Source: Latilactobacillus fuchuensis DSM 14340 = JCM 11249
GTDB taxonomy: Bacteria > Bacillota > Bacilli > Lactobacillales > Lactobacillaceae
Length of the DNA: 64,000 bases
Assembly: GCF_000615805.1 (NCBI RefSeq)
Contig: NZ_BAMJ01000002.1
Location: 1 to 64,000, forward strand
Direction of reading: 5' to 3'
Shown: positions 49,451 through 59,394 of the stretch, one piece after another
How the letters are laid out: the number at the start of each line of letters is the position of its first letter
How positions within the stretch are numbered: the first letter of the stretch is position 1
Translations under genes and position numbers: made by a program
Notes under the pieces: model-generated
What the model was told of the DNA's origin: nothing
The model's input: only the letters and a program-made list of their open reading frames with translations
Databases searched by the model: none

Positions 49451-50087
49451 TTTATTAGCGGGCGGGCCAATTGAACAATGGGCACCAGAGTTACAAAAAC
49501 CAACTCAAATTACCGGTCAGTGGGTGACTGCTGATCGGGGGACTTGGCGTCTATTACAAAAGGGGATTGTGCCGACAGTTGCCGTGGGTGATTTTGATTC
49601 ATTAACACCAGCTGAACGGCAACAGGTTCAGGAACAAGTCGGGGACATTCGGGCGGTTCAAGCCGAAAAAGATGAAACGGATACCCAATTGGCGTTATCA
49701 ATTGCGCTTGAAGAGCTTGCTGCTGATCAAGTCGTGATTTACGGTGCGACTGGTGGCCGTTTAGACCACTTCCTAGCGAATCTATTCATGCCGTTGGAAG
49801 AACGCTTTAAACCGTTCTTAAATCGCTTAGAGATGCGGGATAGCCAAAATACGATTCGTTTTTATTTGCCGGGCGACTATCAAATTGCCAAAGAGGTCGA
49901 TAAAAAGTATTTAGCGTTTATTCCGTTGACGCCGACAACTGATTTAAATTTAATTGATGAGAAATATCCGTTGCACCATTTTGATACAGAAGTCCCAATT
50001 TCATGGGCCAGCAATGAATTTATTGGTGCGACCGGTCGTTTTAATTTTAAAACCGGGATTGTCGCGGTGATTCAAAGTACCGATTAG
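49437..50087 (+). CDS. thiN: Thiamine pyrophosphokinase
   Basis: Makes thiamine diphosphate from thiamine and ATP. 216 residues. VAVGDFDSLTPAERQ, EKDETDTQLALSIAL and GATGGRLDHFLANL are the family motifs. It closes the prpC-prkC-rsgA-rpe-thiN cluster and is followed by a strong terminator. Confidence 0.93.
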   Translation: MKRVNLLAGGPIEQWAPELQKPTQITGQWVTADRGTWRLLQKGIVPTVAVGDFDSLTPAERQQVQEQVGDIRAVQAEKDETDTQLALSIALEELAADQVVIYGATGGRLDHFLANLFMPLEERFKPFLNRLEMRDSQNTIRFYLPGDYQIAKEVDKKYLAFIPLTPTTDLNLIDEKYPLHHFDTEVPISWASNEFIGATGRFNFKTGIVAVIQSTD

Positions 50088-50098
50088 TCGAACAACTC

Positions 50099-50138
50099 AA
50101 AATACCCCAGCAGCCTAAAAACGGCGCTGGGGTATTTT
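50099..50138 (+). terminator. Terminator after thiN
   Basis: AAAATACCCCAGC / GCTGGGGTATTTT with a 13-base loop and a T-run. Confidence 0.9.
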
Positions 50139-50233
50139 AATGCAAAAAAATATGTGATATCAGTCGCAGTATCTTGATATTAAGCAAACGTTTTTTGACG
50201 CGCGCCAGAACTATCAATCTCCGTTCAAATCAA

Positions 50234-50310
50234 AAAATCGGATTATCCTTAGTTCTGGATAATCCGATTTTCCAACTTGATACTCAATTGATAACCGAGT
50301 TCTGTCACAG
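50234..50310 (-). repeat. Remnant of the structured-repeat family with terminator
   Basis: On the minus strand GGTTATCAATTGAGTATCAAGT (50277-50298) matches 20 of 22 bases of the sequence after unit 3 (26777-26798). It leads into a terminator stem AAAATCGGATTATCC / GGATAATCCGATTTT (50234-50271) with loop AGAACTAA and T6. The 113-118 nt unit itself is missing. The stretch 50143-50230 shows nothing else. Confidence 0.65.
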
Positions 50311-50321
50311 TTTGCAAAAAA

Positions 50322-50343
50322 TAGACTGTCAATTGACAGTCTA
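50322..50343 (-). terminator. Terminator of rpmB
   Basis: A 22-base perfect palindrome TAGACTGTCAA/TTGACAGTCTA is followed on the minus strand by T6. Confidence 0.88.
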
Positions 50344-50354
50344 AACAAACGAAA

Positions 50355-50540
50355 TTAAACGCGAGTTACTTTGCCTGATTTCAAAGCACGGGCAGAAACC
50401 CAAACACGTTTAGGTTTGCCATCAACTAAGATACGTACTTTTTGTAAATTTGGCTTCCAAGAACGACGAGATGAGTTCAAAGCGTGTGAACGCTTGTTGC
50501 CAAATGATGTTTTACGGCCGGTAATAACGTCTTTTGCCAT
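50355..50540 (-). CDS. rpmB: 50S ribosomal protein L28
   Basis: 61-residue ribosomal protein. [22 protein letters not shown] and [13 protein letters not shown] are diagnostic. It is encoded opposite to its neighbours, the same arrangement as in Bacillus between thiN and yloU. ATG 50540 follows AAAAGGAGG. Longer open frame through the leader is rejected. Confidence 0.97.
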   Translation of the reverse strand: MAKDVITGRKTSFGNKRSHALNSSRRSWKPNLQKVRILVDGKPKRVWVSARALKSGKVTRV

Positions 50541-50683
50541 GGTCTTATTCCTCCTTTTAGTAAAGCCGGTAGAATTAACGAGAAACATAATATGATTTTC
50601 AGTTAGTCTTAATAGTTGCATGCATGCACACCGGCTTATACAATTCACTTAAATAATTTACCATAACGGTTGATAGATTGCAA
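50541..50683 (-). promoter_or_regulatory. rpmB promoter and structured leader
   Basis: On the minus strand TTGCAA (50678-50683) and TAAATT (50655-50660) are 17 bases apart. The leader has the stem AAGCCGGT / ACCGGCTT (50630-50637 with 50563-50570) closing about 60 bases just before the ribosome site, possibly a regulatory structure. The remaining gap to 50863 holds the yloU promoter region and no gene. Confidence 0.5.
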
Positions 50684-50863
50684 GAGTTCTTTCAAGGAAA
50701 ATTACTTGACAGGGTAAAAAAAGGGCGATTTTACTTGCAGAATTACGTTGATTGTAAGATACTAGCGTAAGCCAAATGAAACGGAATTTATTGGCGAGTT
50801 ACTTTGCAACGCCAGTCTGCTATGCTAAAATGATAATAAGTACGTCACAAGGAGGCTATTTTG

Positions 50864-51226
50864 ATGGCTGTTAAAATTAAAACGCAATATGGCGATATCG
50901 ATATTACCAATAATGTCATTGCAACTATCGTTGGTGGTGCCGCTACTGATATCTATGGCATCGTCGGCATGGCAAGTAAAAATCAGATTCGTGACAATTT
51001 AAATGAAATATTAAACCGTGAAAATTATAACCGTGGGGTCGTTGTCCGTCAAGAAGATAACGGTGTTGCGATTGACGTTTATATCATTCTTGGTTATGGG
51101 ATTAAGATCTCAGAAGTTTGTCGTAACGTTCAAAGTAAAGTGAAGTATAATCTTGAAACGATGTTGGGCGTCAGCGCCAACTCCGTTAATATCTATGTTC
51201 AAGGTGTACGCGTATTAGAAGACTAA
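50864..51226 (+). CDS. yloU: Asp23/Gls24 family protein YloU
   Basis: 120-residue Asp23 domain protein: YGDIDITNNVIATIVGGAATDIYGIVGMASK and VAIDVYIILGYGIKISEVCRNVQ. It is paired with the downstream fakA/yloV gene in most Firmicutes. Function is unproven but linked to envelope homeostasis. ATG 50864 follows AAGGAGG; this is the second Asp23 paralogue in the window. Confidence 0.92.
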   Translation: MAVKIKTQYGDIDITNNVIATIVGGAATDIYGIVGMASKNQIRDNLNEILNRENYNRGVVVRQEDNGVAIDVYIILGYGIKISEVCRNVQSKVKYNLETMLGVSANSVNIYVQGVRVLED

Positions 51227-51288
51227 AATCAATCAGGAGCTGGTGAATCAAACCAGTTCTATTTGTTTTTGTTCGAGGAGGAACATTC

Positions 51289-52959
51289 GTGAAAGTCACT
51301 GAAATTACAGCAACAGAGTTCCAAGCAATGATGCGGGTTGCTGCCCATCGATTAACTAAAAATGCAGAATTTGTCAATTCTTTAAACGTCTTTCCAGTGC
51401 CAGATGGTGATACTGGGACCAATATGAGTTTAACGTTCCAAAGCGGTGCGAAGGCCGTTAATGAAAATAGCAATCAAGCAGTTGGTGAACTTTCAAAGAG
51501 TTTAGCCAAGGGCCTTTTAATGGGCGCTCGGGGCAACTCAGGGGTCATTAGTTCACAAATCTTCCGTGGCTTTTCAAAGAGTATGGAAGAAAAAACGACC
51601 TTGTCAGCTCAGGATTTATCTGAAGCGTTCACCAGTGGGGTTCAAACAGCGTATAAAGCGGTGATGAAACCCGTTGAAGGGACAATTCTAACCGTTGCAC
51701 GTGAAGGCGCCAAAGCGGGGGCCAAAGTGGCTAGTCAAACCGATGATATCGGTGAAGTGGTTGCTGCCGTCGTTGAAGGGTCTAAAAAAGCGCTCCTAAA
51801 AACGCCTGAATTATTGCCAGTCTTAAAAGAAGTCGGCGTCGTAGATTCTGGTGGCCAAGGGTTAGTCTTCATCTATGAAGGTTTCTTAGAAGGTTTAACC
51901 GGACAAGCGCCTGAAAAAGATTTATACACGCCTGATGAAGCTGAGATGGATGAAATGGTCAACGCCAATCATCATCAAACGGCTCAAATGGGCACCGAAG
52001 ATATCGAAAATGGCTATTGTACCGAAATCATGGTCGCTTTAGGCGACGGGACAACCGTTGACCGCGAGTTTGATTACGATGAATTCCGGAACCATTTAGA
52101 CGGTGTCGGTGATTCACTGCTCGTGGTGGCCGATGAAGAAGTCGTCAAAGTCCATGTGCATACGGAACATCCGGGCACGGTAATGGCTTACGGCCAACAT
52201 TTCGGTTCATTGATGAAGATTAAAGTCGACAACATGCGTCTTCAACACGCAACCATTGTGGACAATGATCAACAAGCTGCTGTGGCACAAAAATCAGCAC
52301 CCGTCGATTATGGGATTATTGCGATTGCCGCGGGGTCTGGTATTTCTGAATTATTTAGAAGTCTAGGCGCAACTTATATCTTGAGTGGTGGTCAAACCAT
52401 GAATCCAAGTACGCAAGATATTTTGGATGCGATTGCCGCAGCTAATGCCAAACGGGTTATTTTACTCCCTAATAACAAAAATATTTTCTTGGCAGCTGAA
52501 CAAGCGGCTGAAGTGGCTGAAATTCCGGTCGAAATTGTTAAGAGTCGGACGATTGCACAAGGGATGACCGCGTTGTTATCGTTTGACCCGTCTGCTGAAA
52601 TCGAAGATAACCAAGCGGCGATGACCGAAGCGCTAGATACGGTCATTAGTGGCCAGGTCACGCAATCGATTCGGGACACAACGTTAGACGGCCTTGAAAT
52701 TAAAAAAGATGATTACATGGGCATTATCGACGGCAAAATCAAAGTTTCAACAACCGAACGACTCGATGCAGCCATTCAAATGGTTGAAGCCATGTTGGAT
52801 GACGATAGTGAAATTGTCATGATTATTGTGGGTGCCGATGGCGATCAAACTGAAGCTGAACAAATTAGTGATGCGGTTATGGCGATTGACGATGAATTGG
52901 AAGTTGAAATTCATGAAGGTCATCAACCCGTTTATCCATACCTAATCTCAGTTGAATAA
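51289..52959 (+). CDS. fakA: Fatty acid kinase catalytic subunit FakA (YloV, DAK2 domain)
   Basis: 556 residues. The N-terminal DAK2 kinase domain has VFPVPDGDTGTNMSLTF near residue 36 and GARGNSGVISSQIFRGFSK. A middle domain with CTEIMVALGDG and the C-terminal domain (DYGIIAIAAGSGISELFRSLGA) follow. With a FakB lipid-binding subunit it phosphorylates exogenous fatty acids, whose acyl-phosphates feed into the PlsX/PlsY route; plsX is encoded nearby. GTG start behind GAGGAGG. The adjacent sdaAB of Bacillus is absent. Confidence 0.92.
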   Translation: MKVTEITATEFQAMMRVAAHRLTKNAEFVNSLNVFPVPDGDTGTNMSLTFQSGAKAVNENSNQAVGELSKSLAKGLLMGARGNSGVISSQIFRGFSKSMEEKTTLSAQDLSEAFTSGVQTAYKAVMKPVEGTILTVAREGAKAGAKVASQTDDIGEVVAAVVEGSKKALLKTPELLPVLKEVGVVDSGGQGLVFIYEGFLEGLTGQAPEKDLYTPDEAEMDEMVNANHHQTAQMGTEDIENGYCTEIMVALGDGTTVDREFDYDEFRNHLDGVGDSLLVVADEEVVKVHVHTEHPGTVMAYGQHFGSLMKIKVDNMRLQHATIVDNDQQAAVAQKSAPVDYGIIAIAAGSGISELFRSLGATYILSGGQTMNPSTQDILDAIAAANAKRVILLPNNKNIFLAAEQAAEVAEIPVEIVKSRTIAQGMTALLSFDPSAEIEDNQAAMTEALDTVISGQVTQSIRDTTLDGLEIKKDDYMGIIDGKIKVSTTERLDAAIQMVEAMLDDDSEIVMIIVGADGDQTEAEQISDAVMAIDDELEVEIHEGHQPVYPYLISVE

Positions 52960-52971
52960 CTTAATCTAAAT

Positions 52972-53011
52972 AAAAACAGGAATGAGGATGATGACCTGAT
53001 TCCTGTTTTTT
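52972..53011 (+). terminator. Terminator between fakA and recG
   Basis: AAAAACAGGAAT / ATTCCTGTTTTTT with a 15-base loop. Confidence 0.88.
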
Positions 53012-53031
53012 GCTAAAAAGGAGGGAATGAC

Positions 53032-55067
53032 ATGTTGCAGTTAACCGATTCAGTCACTGAGTTAACTGGGGTTGGCCCCAAACGCTTAACCGCGCTTGGT
53101 CAACTGGGTATCCAGAATATAAGTGATTTACTGTACTATTTTCCCTTCCGTTATGAGGATTTAAAGGTCAAGGATTTGGCCGAAGCTGCCGATCAGGAAA
53201 AAGTGACTTTAAAAGGGACCGTTGTTGCCGAACCAGTGATTAGTCGCTGGGGCCCCGGTAAAACGCGTCTAAACGTCCGGATCTTAGTTGAACACGATGT
53301 CGTGATGGTGACGTTTTTCAATCAACCGTATTTGAAGGATAAATTTGAAACCGGCGTCGATGTCGCCATTTATGGCAAATGGGATGCAAAACGACATACG
53401 TTAACTGGGATGAAGGTCTTAGCGGTCCAATCGGCCGATAACCCGTCGTTTGCGGCGATTTATTCGGTGAATAAAAGTGTCCAACAAGGCACATTGGTTA
53501 AACTGATTAAAGAAGCCTACGAGAAGTATCAAGCGGTTATTCCGGAATTAATTCCTGAGGCATTACGCCAGCAGTACAAGTTAGTCAACGAACAAGCCTA
53601 ATTGCGGGGATGCATTTTCCAGAAACTTATCCGGAAGCTAAACAAGCACGACGAACGGCCATTTTTCACGAATTCTTCTTATATCAATTACAATTACAAT
53701 CGATTAAGCAATCGGAACGCCATGTCGCTAACGGCTTGGCACTGCATTATCAGAACGCAGCGTTAAAAGAATTTATCCAGACGTTACCATTTGAATTAAC
53801 CGCGGCCCAAAAACGGGTGGTCAACGAAATTTGTTTAGATTTAAAATCGCCCACGCACATGAACCGTTTACTACAAGGCGATGTTGGTTCTGGGAAAACG
53901 ATTGTCGCAGCCATTACGATGTTTGCGGCGGTTACGGCCGGCTACCAAGCGGCGTTAATGGTGCCCACTGAAATCTTAGCGGAACAACATTATCAAAAAT
54001 TAAAGCAATTATTTGCGCCGATGAACGTCACGGTCGGTTTATTGACCGGGTCAATCACGGCTAAAGAACGCCGGCCATTATTAGCCGATATTGAGAATGG
54101 CCGAATCAACATCATCGTCGGCACCCACGCGTTGATTCAAGATGCGGTTAATTATCAACGGTTGGGTTTTGCGGTGATTGATGAACAACATCGTTTCGGC
54201 GTCAACCAACGCCGGATTCTGCGTGAAAAAGGGTTACAACCGGACGTCTTAGCGATGACTGCCACCCCCATTCCACGGACTTTGGCAATTACCGCGTACG
54301 GTGAGATGGATGTTTCAACAATCGATGAATTACCGAAGGGCCGAGTTCCAATTGAAACCAGTTGGGTGCGGAGTAACCAAGTTGAACAGGCGTTGAGCTT
54401 TGTCGGCACGCAATTAGCCCAACATTCCCAAGTCTTTGCGATTACGCCGTTAATTGCTGAATCAGAACAGATGGATCTTAAAAATGCGGAAGAAATTTAC
54501 GCCAAACTATCCGAACGGTTTGCGCCGGACTACCAAGTTGCTTTGCTCCATGGCAAGTTGAAAGATGATGAGAAGAACCGGATTATGACGGCTTTCTCAG
54601 AGAATCAGATTCAATTATTGGTTTCGACGACCGTCGTCGAAGTTGGGGTTGATGTACCGAATGCAACCGTCATGTTAATTTTTGATGCCGACCGTTTTGG
54701 TTTGGCGCAGCTCCATCAATTACGCGGCCGGGTTGGACGGGGCAAGAAACAAGCCTATTGTTTGCTGGTTGCCGATCCTAAAAATCAACAGGGCATCGAT
54801 CGGATGACGATTATGACCGAAACCAATGACGGGTTCGTTGTGGCTCAAAAAGATTTAGAGTTGCGGGGACCAGGGGAAGTCTTTGGTCATCAACAATCAG
54901 GCGTACCGACTTTTAAGGTCGGCGATCCGATTGCTGATTTCGCGAGTCTGCAAGTGGCCCAACAAGCGGTTCAAAAGATTTTTACCACCGATCCAGATTT
55001 GACCCACTATCCAACTTTGAAGCAATACCTAGCGCAACAACAACAAAATTATTTAACATTAGATTAG
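53032..55067 (+). CDS. recG: ATP-dependent DNA helicase RecG (frameshifted as sequenced)
   Basis: Branch-migrating helicase for fork and recombination intermediates. The N-terminal wedge/OB domain begins [17 protein letters not shown]. The frame stops near 53598; one extra C gives [22 protein letters not shown] and continues as RecG: Walker [18 protein letters not shown] box [19 protein letters not shown] and the [11 protein letters not shown] motif VI. The restored length is 678 residues, normal. The second half has no ribosome site of its own. Confidence 0.92.
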
Positions 55068-55087
55068 TGATGAAAAGAGGAATTGAT

Positions 55088-56100
55088 ATGAAAATTGCAG
55101 TTGATGCAATGGGCGGCGATTTTGCGCCACAAGCAGTGATTGAAGGGGTTTTACAGGCGCGTTCAGAATTTAAAGACCTTGATTTTATTTTATACGGTGA
55201 TGAAGCCCAGATTAAACCACTCCTACCTGATATGGCGCAACTGTCAATCGTTCACACGACTGAAAAGATTGCTGGCGATGATGAACCAGTTCGTGCGATT
55301 CGCCGTAAGAAACAAGCCTCAATGGTCTTAGCCGCCCAAGCGGTTAAAGCTGGCGAAGCGACGCGTTATTCTCATTAGGCAATACTGGGGCGTTGTTGGC
55401 AGCCGGATTATTCATCATTGGTCGGGTCAAAGGCATTGATCGGCCAGGGTTGATGCCCACGCTGCCTTCCATTAATTCAGAAGATGGTTTTAATATGTTA
55501 GACGTTGGTGCGAATGCCGAAGCGAAACCAGAACATTTACATCAATACGGTTTGATGGGTAATTTTTACGCGCAAGATGTCCGTGGAATTGCGAATCCGC
55601 GGATTGCGCTATTAAACAACGGGACTGAAGCGAGTAAGGGCGATGAGTTGCACAAAGCAGCCCATCAATTACTAGCGGATGATCCTGATTTGAACTTCAT
55701 CGGGAATATTGAAGCCAATGATCTATTAAAAGGCTTAGCGGATGTCGTCGTGACTGACGGTTTTACCGGCAACGCGACTTTAAAGGCGATTGAAGGAACT
55801 GCAACCATCGTGATGTCGCAAGTTAAACACGCGATTATGGATGCGGGCGTTAAAGAAAAAATCGGCGGACTTTTATTAAAAGGCAGCGTCGGTCAAATTA
55901 AAACTAAGTTCGATACCTCGATTTACGGTGGCGCTGTTTTACTAGGTTTAAAAGCCCCCGTCATCAAGGCGCACGGGGCTGCTGATGCACAAACCGTCTA
56001 TTATACGGTCAAACAGATTCATACGATGTTGGCCAATCAAACGGTCCAAAAAGTGATTGATTATTTTGATCAAAAAAAGGTCTCAGATGAAACTAAATAA
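55088..56100 (+). CDS. plsX: Phosphate acyltransferase PlsX (frameshifted as sequenced)
   Basis: Makes acyl-phosphate from acyl-ACP at the start of phospholipid synthesis. [20 protein letters not shown] is the classic N-terminus, from ATG 55088 after AAGAGG. The frame is lost near 55360; one G restores [27 protein letters not shown], giving 337 residues. The continuation contains [13 protein letters not shown]-type sequence ([13 protein letters not shown]) and [10 protein letters not shown]. It precedes acpP; fapR, fabD and fabG, which surround this site in Bacillus, are missing. Confidence 0.92.
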
Positions 56101-56246
56101 TTAGCTAGACAAGCTGAGTCAAAGGGACTACAATGGACTTCGCGGGCTAAAACAGTTTACTTGAAACGGCCTATAAAGTTAGGTATAATCACTGAATACC
56201 GATAATGCTTAGGTACGAAAGTGTTTCAATTTTTGGAGGTTTTAAC

Positions 56247-56489
56247 ATGAATGAACAAGAAATCTTTGATAAGATTGCGGATATTATTGTCGATCGTTTT
56301 GAATTAAATAAAGATCAAATTACTAACGAATTAAATTTTAAAAAAGACCTAGACGCTGATTCAATTGATGTTGTTGAATTCGTTTTGGAATTGGAAGACA
56401 CATTTGGTGCCGAAATCCCAGATGAAGAAGCTGAAAAAATCGCAACAGTTGCGGATGCCGTCGCTTATATCAAAACAAAGACAAAATAA
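56247..56489 (+). CDS. acpP: Acyl carrier protein
   Basis: 80-residue acidic carrier protein. Ser39 in [13 protein letters not shown] is the phosphopantetheine attachment site. The usual DSL is DSI here, as in a number of Gram-positive ACPs. [21 protein letters not shown] is the helix II-IV core. ATG 56247 follows TGGAGG. A very strong terminator follows. Confidence 0.95.
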   Translation: MNEQEIFDKIADIIVDRFELNKDQITNELNFKKDLDADSIDVVEFVLELEDTFGAEIPDEEAEKIATVADAVAYIKTKTK

Positions 56490-56497
56490 TCTAATCG

Positions 56498-56547
56498 AAA
56501 AAAGCTTAACGTCTGAATCTAAGGATTCAGACGTTAAGCTTTTTTTG
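56498..56547 (+). terminator. Terminator after acpP
   Basis: A stem of about 22 perfect pairs, AAAAGCTTAACGTCTGAATC / its complement, with loop TAAG and T7. It isolates acpP from the opp operon. Confidence 0.95.
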
Positions 56548-56749
56548 TGCCTATTTTCAAAATGAGTAAACGATGATTATAAATGAGTGTATTCACATAA
56601 TAACCGTTATTATAACGGCCTTTTTCTAATTAGCTAAACACGGACGTTGATTTGATAGTAAAAATAAATTAGAGAAATTTAATCTTTCTTATTTACTTTT
56701 CATTTTTATTCAGGTATTATTATTTTTAACAACTGAAGGGAGTGTCCAT

Positions 56750-58393
56750 ATGAGACGAGAAAAGAGTTTGGTGTTAGGGGTAACAACATTGGCCATTACG
56801 GTCTTATTAGCAGCGTGTGGTTCATCAGGGAGTAAGGAGGCGTCAACCGATACGGTGACGTTTACGACAAGCGATGTGATTTCCACGATGGATTCAGCAT
56901 TAAATACCAATGTAATCGGTGCGCAAGCTTTAACGGACACGATGGAAGGTCTTTACCGTTATGAAGGTAAGACGGTTAAACCAGCGATTGCGACTAAGGT
57001 GGTTAAACCAACCAACAATGGTTTAACGTACACGATTCCGCTCCGTAAAGATGCGAAATGGAGTAACGGTAAAGCCTTGACTGCCTCAGATTTTGTTTAC
57101 GCTTGGCAACGGGTCGTTAATCCGAAAGTCGGATCACAATATGCTTACATCTATGAAGGTATCAAGAATGCAACGGATATCACAGCCGGCAAAAAAGCAG
57201 TTGATACATTAGGGATTGAAGCTAAAGATGCGCACACCTTGGTGATTACTTTAGATAAATCAATTCCATACTTCAGTCAGTTAATGACCAGCTCAACTTT
57301 CTTCCCAGTTTATAAAGCAGCCGTTGAAAAAGCGGGTAAAGCTTACGGAACAAATTCTAAGACATTAGTTTTCAACGGCCCTTACAAGTTATCTAACTGG
57401 AATGGCCCGGATAGTTCTTGGACCGAAGTCAAGAATACGAATTACTGGAATGCCAAAGACGTTAAAGTCAAGAACTTGAAATACCAAGTGGTTAAAGACG
57501 CTTCAACGGCTTTGAATTTATTCCAAAGTAACAAAGTTGACCGGACAGCAATCAGCGGCGATACGGCTAAACAAATGAAGAATGATCCTGATTATTCAAC
57601 ATTACCAAAATCAGCAACGTTCTATATGCAATTAAATCAAGATAAAAATCCAATCTTCAAGAATGCTAAGATTAGACAAGCCATTTCGATGACGATTAAT
57701 CGTAAAGAACTCGTTTCACAAGTCTTAGGGGATGGTTCGAAACCAATTGCATCTGTCACACCTAAAGATATGTCATTTGATCCAACGACTAAGAAAGACT
57801 TTACGAGTGAATTAAGTACTGAAGGGACTAAAAATGCAACTTACAATCCAAAGGAAGCGACTAAACTTTGGAAAGAAGGTTTAGCTGAATTAGGCCAAAC
57901 TGGTAAAACCTTTGATTATACAATGGTTGGTGACGATACAGATACGTCGAAGAAACAATCAGAATATTTACAAAATACGCTTGAAAAATATTTACCAGGC
58001 TTGAAAGTTACATTAGCGAACGTGCCATTTAAGACTCGTCTAACACGTTCAGATAGTGGCGATTTCGATATGGTTGTCAGTGCTTGGAGCGCTGATTTCC
58101 CAGATCCAATTACGTTCTTAGATTTATTCGTGACTGGTGGCGATAACAATAATGGTCACTGGAGTAATACAGAATATGACGCACAAATTAAAGCAAGTAA
58201 AACAACCAATGCCAATAACCCAACGGCTAGATGGCAAAACCTATTAAAAGCACAAGATATTATGAATACTGAATCAGGGGTCATTCCATTGTACCAATCA
58301 GGTGTCGCGTACTTAACGAATGCCAATGTCAAAGGGTTAGACTATGGCCCATCTGGTAGTTACAATAATGTCTCACTTTATTTAAAAAAATAA
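56750..58393 (+). CDS. oppA: Oligopeptide ABC transporter substrate-binding lipoprotein OppA
   Basis: 547-residue lipoprotein that captures peptides outside the cell. The lipobox LLAAC places the lipid-modified Cys at about residue 23, followed by a Ser/Gly-rich linker. The SBP_bac_5 domain has ARKDAKWSNGK-like RKDAKWSNGKALTASDFVYAWQRVV. First of oppABCDF, with GAAGGGAG before ATG 56750. The 200-base upstream gap holds a small CCGTTA/TAACGG hairpin with T5 and an AT-rich promoter region. Imported peptides could be processed by PepX. Confidence 0.95.
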   Translation: MRREKSLVLGVTTLAITVLLAACGSSGSKEASTDTVTFTTSDVISTMDSALNTNVIGAQALTDTMEGLYRYEGKTVKPAIATKVVKPTNNGLTYTIPLRKDAKWSNGKALTASDFVYAWQRVVNPKVGSQYAYIYEGIKNATDITAGKKAVDTLGIEAKDAHTLVITLDKSIPYFSQLMTSSTFFPVYKAAVEKAGKAYGTNSKTLVFNGPYKLSNWNGPDSSWTEVKNTNYWNAKDVKVKNLKYQVVKDASTALNLFQSNKVDRTAISGDTAKQMKNDPDYSTLPKSATFYMQLNQDKNPIFKNAKIRQAISMTINRKELVSQVLGDGSKPIASVTPKDMSFDPTTKKDFTSELSTEGTKNATYNPKEATKLWKEGLAELGQTGKTFDYTMVGDDTDTSKKQSEYLQNTLEKYLPGLKVTLANVPFKTRLTRSDSGDFDMVVSAWSADFPDPITFLDLFVTGGDNNNGHWSNTEYDAQIKASKTTNANNPTARWQNLLKAQDIMNTESGVIPLYQSGVAYLTNANVKGLDYGPSGSYNNVSLYLKK

Positions 58394-58405
58394 AACGACT
58401 TTATA

Positions 58406-58445
58406 AAATGGGTTTCGGCGTTGAAAAACAATGAAGCCCGTTTTT
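58406..58445 (+). terminator. Intra-operon attenuator between oppA and oppB
   Basis: AAATGGGTTTC / GAAGCCCGTTT with T5, placed just before the oppB ribosome site. A partial terminator here would yield more OppA than permease, as common in peptide transporters. Confidence 0.7.
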
Positions 58446-58460
58446 GTTAGGAGCAATCAT

Positions 58461-59393
58461 ATGACTAAATATCTAATTAAACGAATATGCTATCTAGTTT
58501 TAACCCTGTTCATTGTTGCTTCAGTCACGTTCTTCATGATGAAGTTAATGCCCGGGACACCGTACACGAATCAAGAAAAATTAAGTGCGGATCAATTGCG
58601 GATTATGAATGAACAATACGGGTTAAATAAACCGATTCTAGAACAATATTGGATCTACATTGTTGGTTTATTGCACGGTGATTTTGGAACTTCCTTCCAA
58701 TTTAATAACCAACCGGTCTTGGGATTAATCATGTCACGTTTAGCACCTTCCTTACAAATTGGGGCCCAAGCGATGATTCTGGGTTCTGGTTTAGGGATTT
58801 TATTAGGGGCTGTCGCTGCCATTCGGAAGAATACCTGGGTGGATGGGGTCGCAACGTTCTTTTCAATCTTAGGGATTTCAATTCCTAACTTTGTTTTGGC
58901 CGTTTTACTTCAATTCTTCTTAGCCTTCAAATTACAGATGTTCCCAATCGCTTTATGGGACGGCTTCTCATCAAGTATTTTACCGACGTTGGCCTTAGCG
59001 GTCGCGCCACTGGCTAATACGGCCCGGTTCATGCGGACTGAAATGGTGGATGTTTTGAGCAGTGATTACATCGAATTAGCCAAAGCCAAAGGGAATTCTA
59101 GATGGCAAACAGTGGCTAAACACGCCCTACGGAATTCAATGATTCCGGTCGTGACGATTATCGGACCAATGGCTGTCAACCTCATGACGGGGTCATTGGT
59201 TGTTGAAAATATCTTCTCCATTCCTGGGATTGGGGAACAATTCGTGAAATCAATTATGACCAACGATTATCCAACCATCATGGGCTTGACGATTTTCTAT
59301 TCATTCTTATTAATGGTGATTATCTTAGTCGTTGATATTCTATACGGCATTATCGATCCAAGAATTCGATTAAGTGAAAAGGGGGCCAACTAA
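58461..59393 (+). CDS. oppB: Oligopeptide ABC transporter permease OppB
   Basis: 310-residue inner-membrane permease with six helices. MTKYLIKRICYLVLTLFIVASVTFFMMKLMPGTP is the OppB-type N-terminus. The EAA loop is ELAKAKGNSRWQTVAKHALRNSMIPVV near residue 205, and SIPGIGEQFVKSI follows. ATG 58461 follows AGGAG. Confidence 0.95.
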   Translation: MTKYLIKRICYLVLTLFIVASVTFFMMKLMPGTPYTNQEKLSADQLRIMNEQYGLNKPILEQYWIYIVGLLHGDFGTSFQFNNQPVLGLIMSRLAPSLQIGAQAMILGSGLGILLGAVAAIRKNTWVDGVATFFSILGISIPNFVLAVLLQFFLAFKLQMFPIALWDGFSSSILPTLALAVAPLANTARFMRTEMVDVLSSDYIELAKAKGNSRWQTVAKHALRNSMIPVVTIIGPMAVNLMTGSLVVENIFSIPGIGEQFVKSIMTNDYPTIMGLTIFYSFLLMVIILVVDILYGIIDPRIRLSEKGAN

Positions 59394-59394
59394 C

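Noticed and set aside
56660-56690. CodY-box-like AAATTAGAGAAATTT upstream of oppA
   Set aside because: Four mismatches to the 15-base consensus in an AT-rich region; too weak to call.
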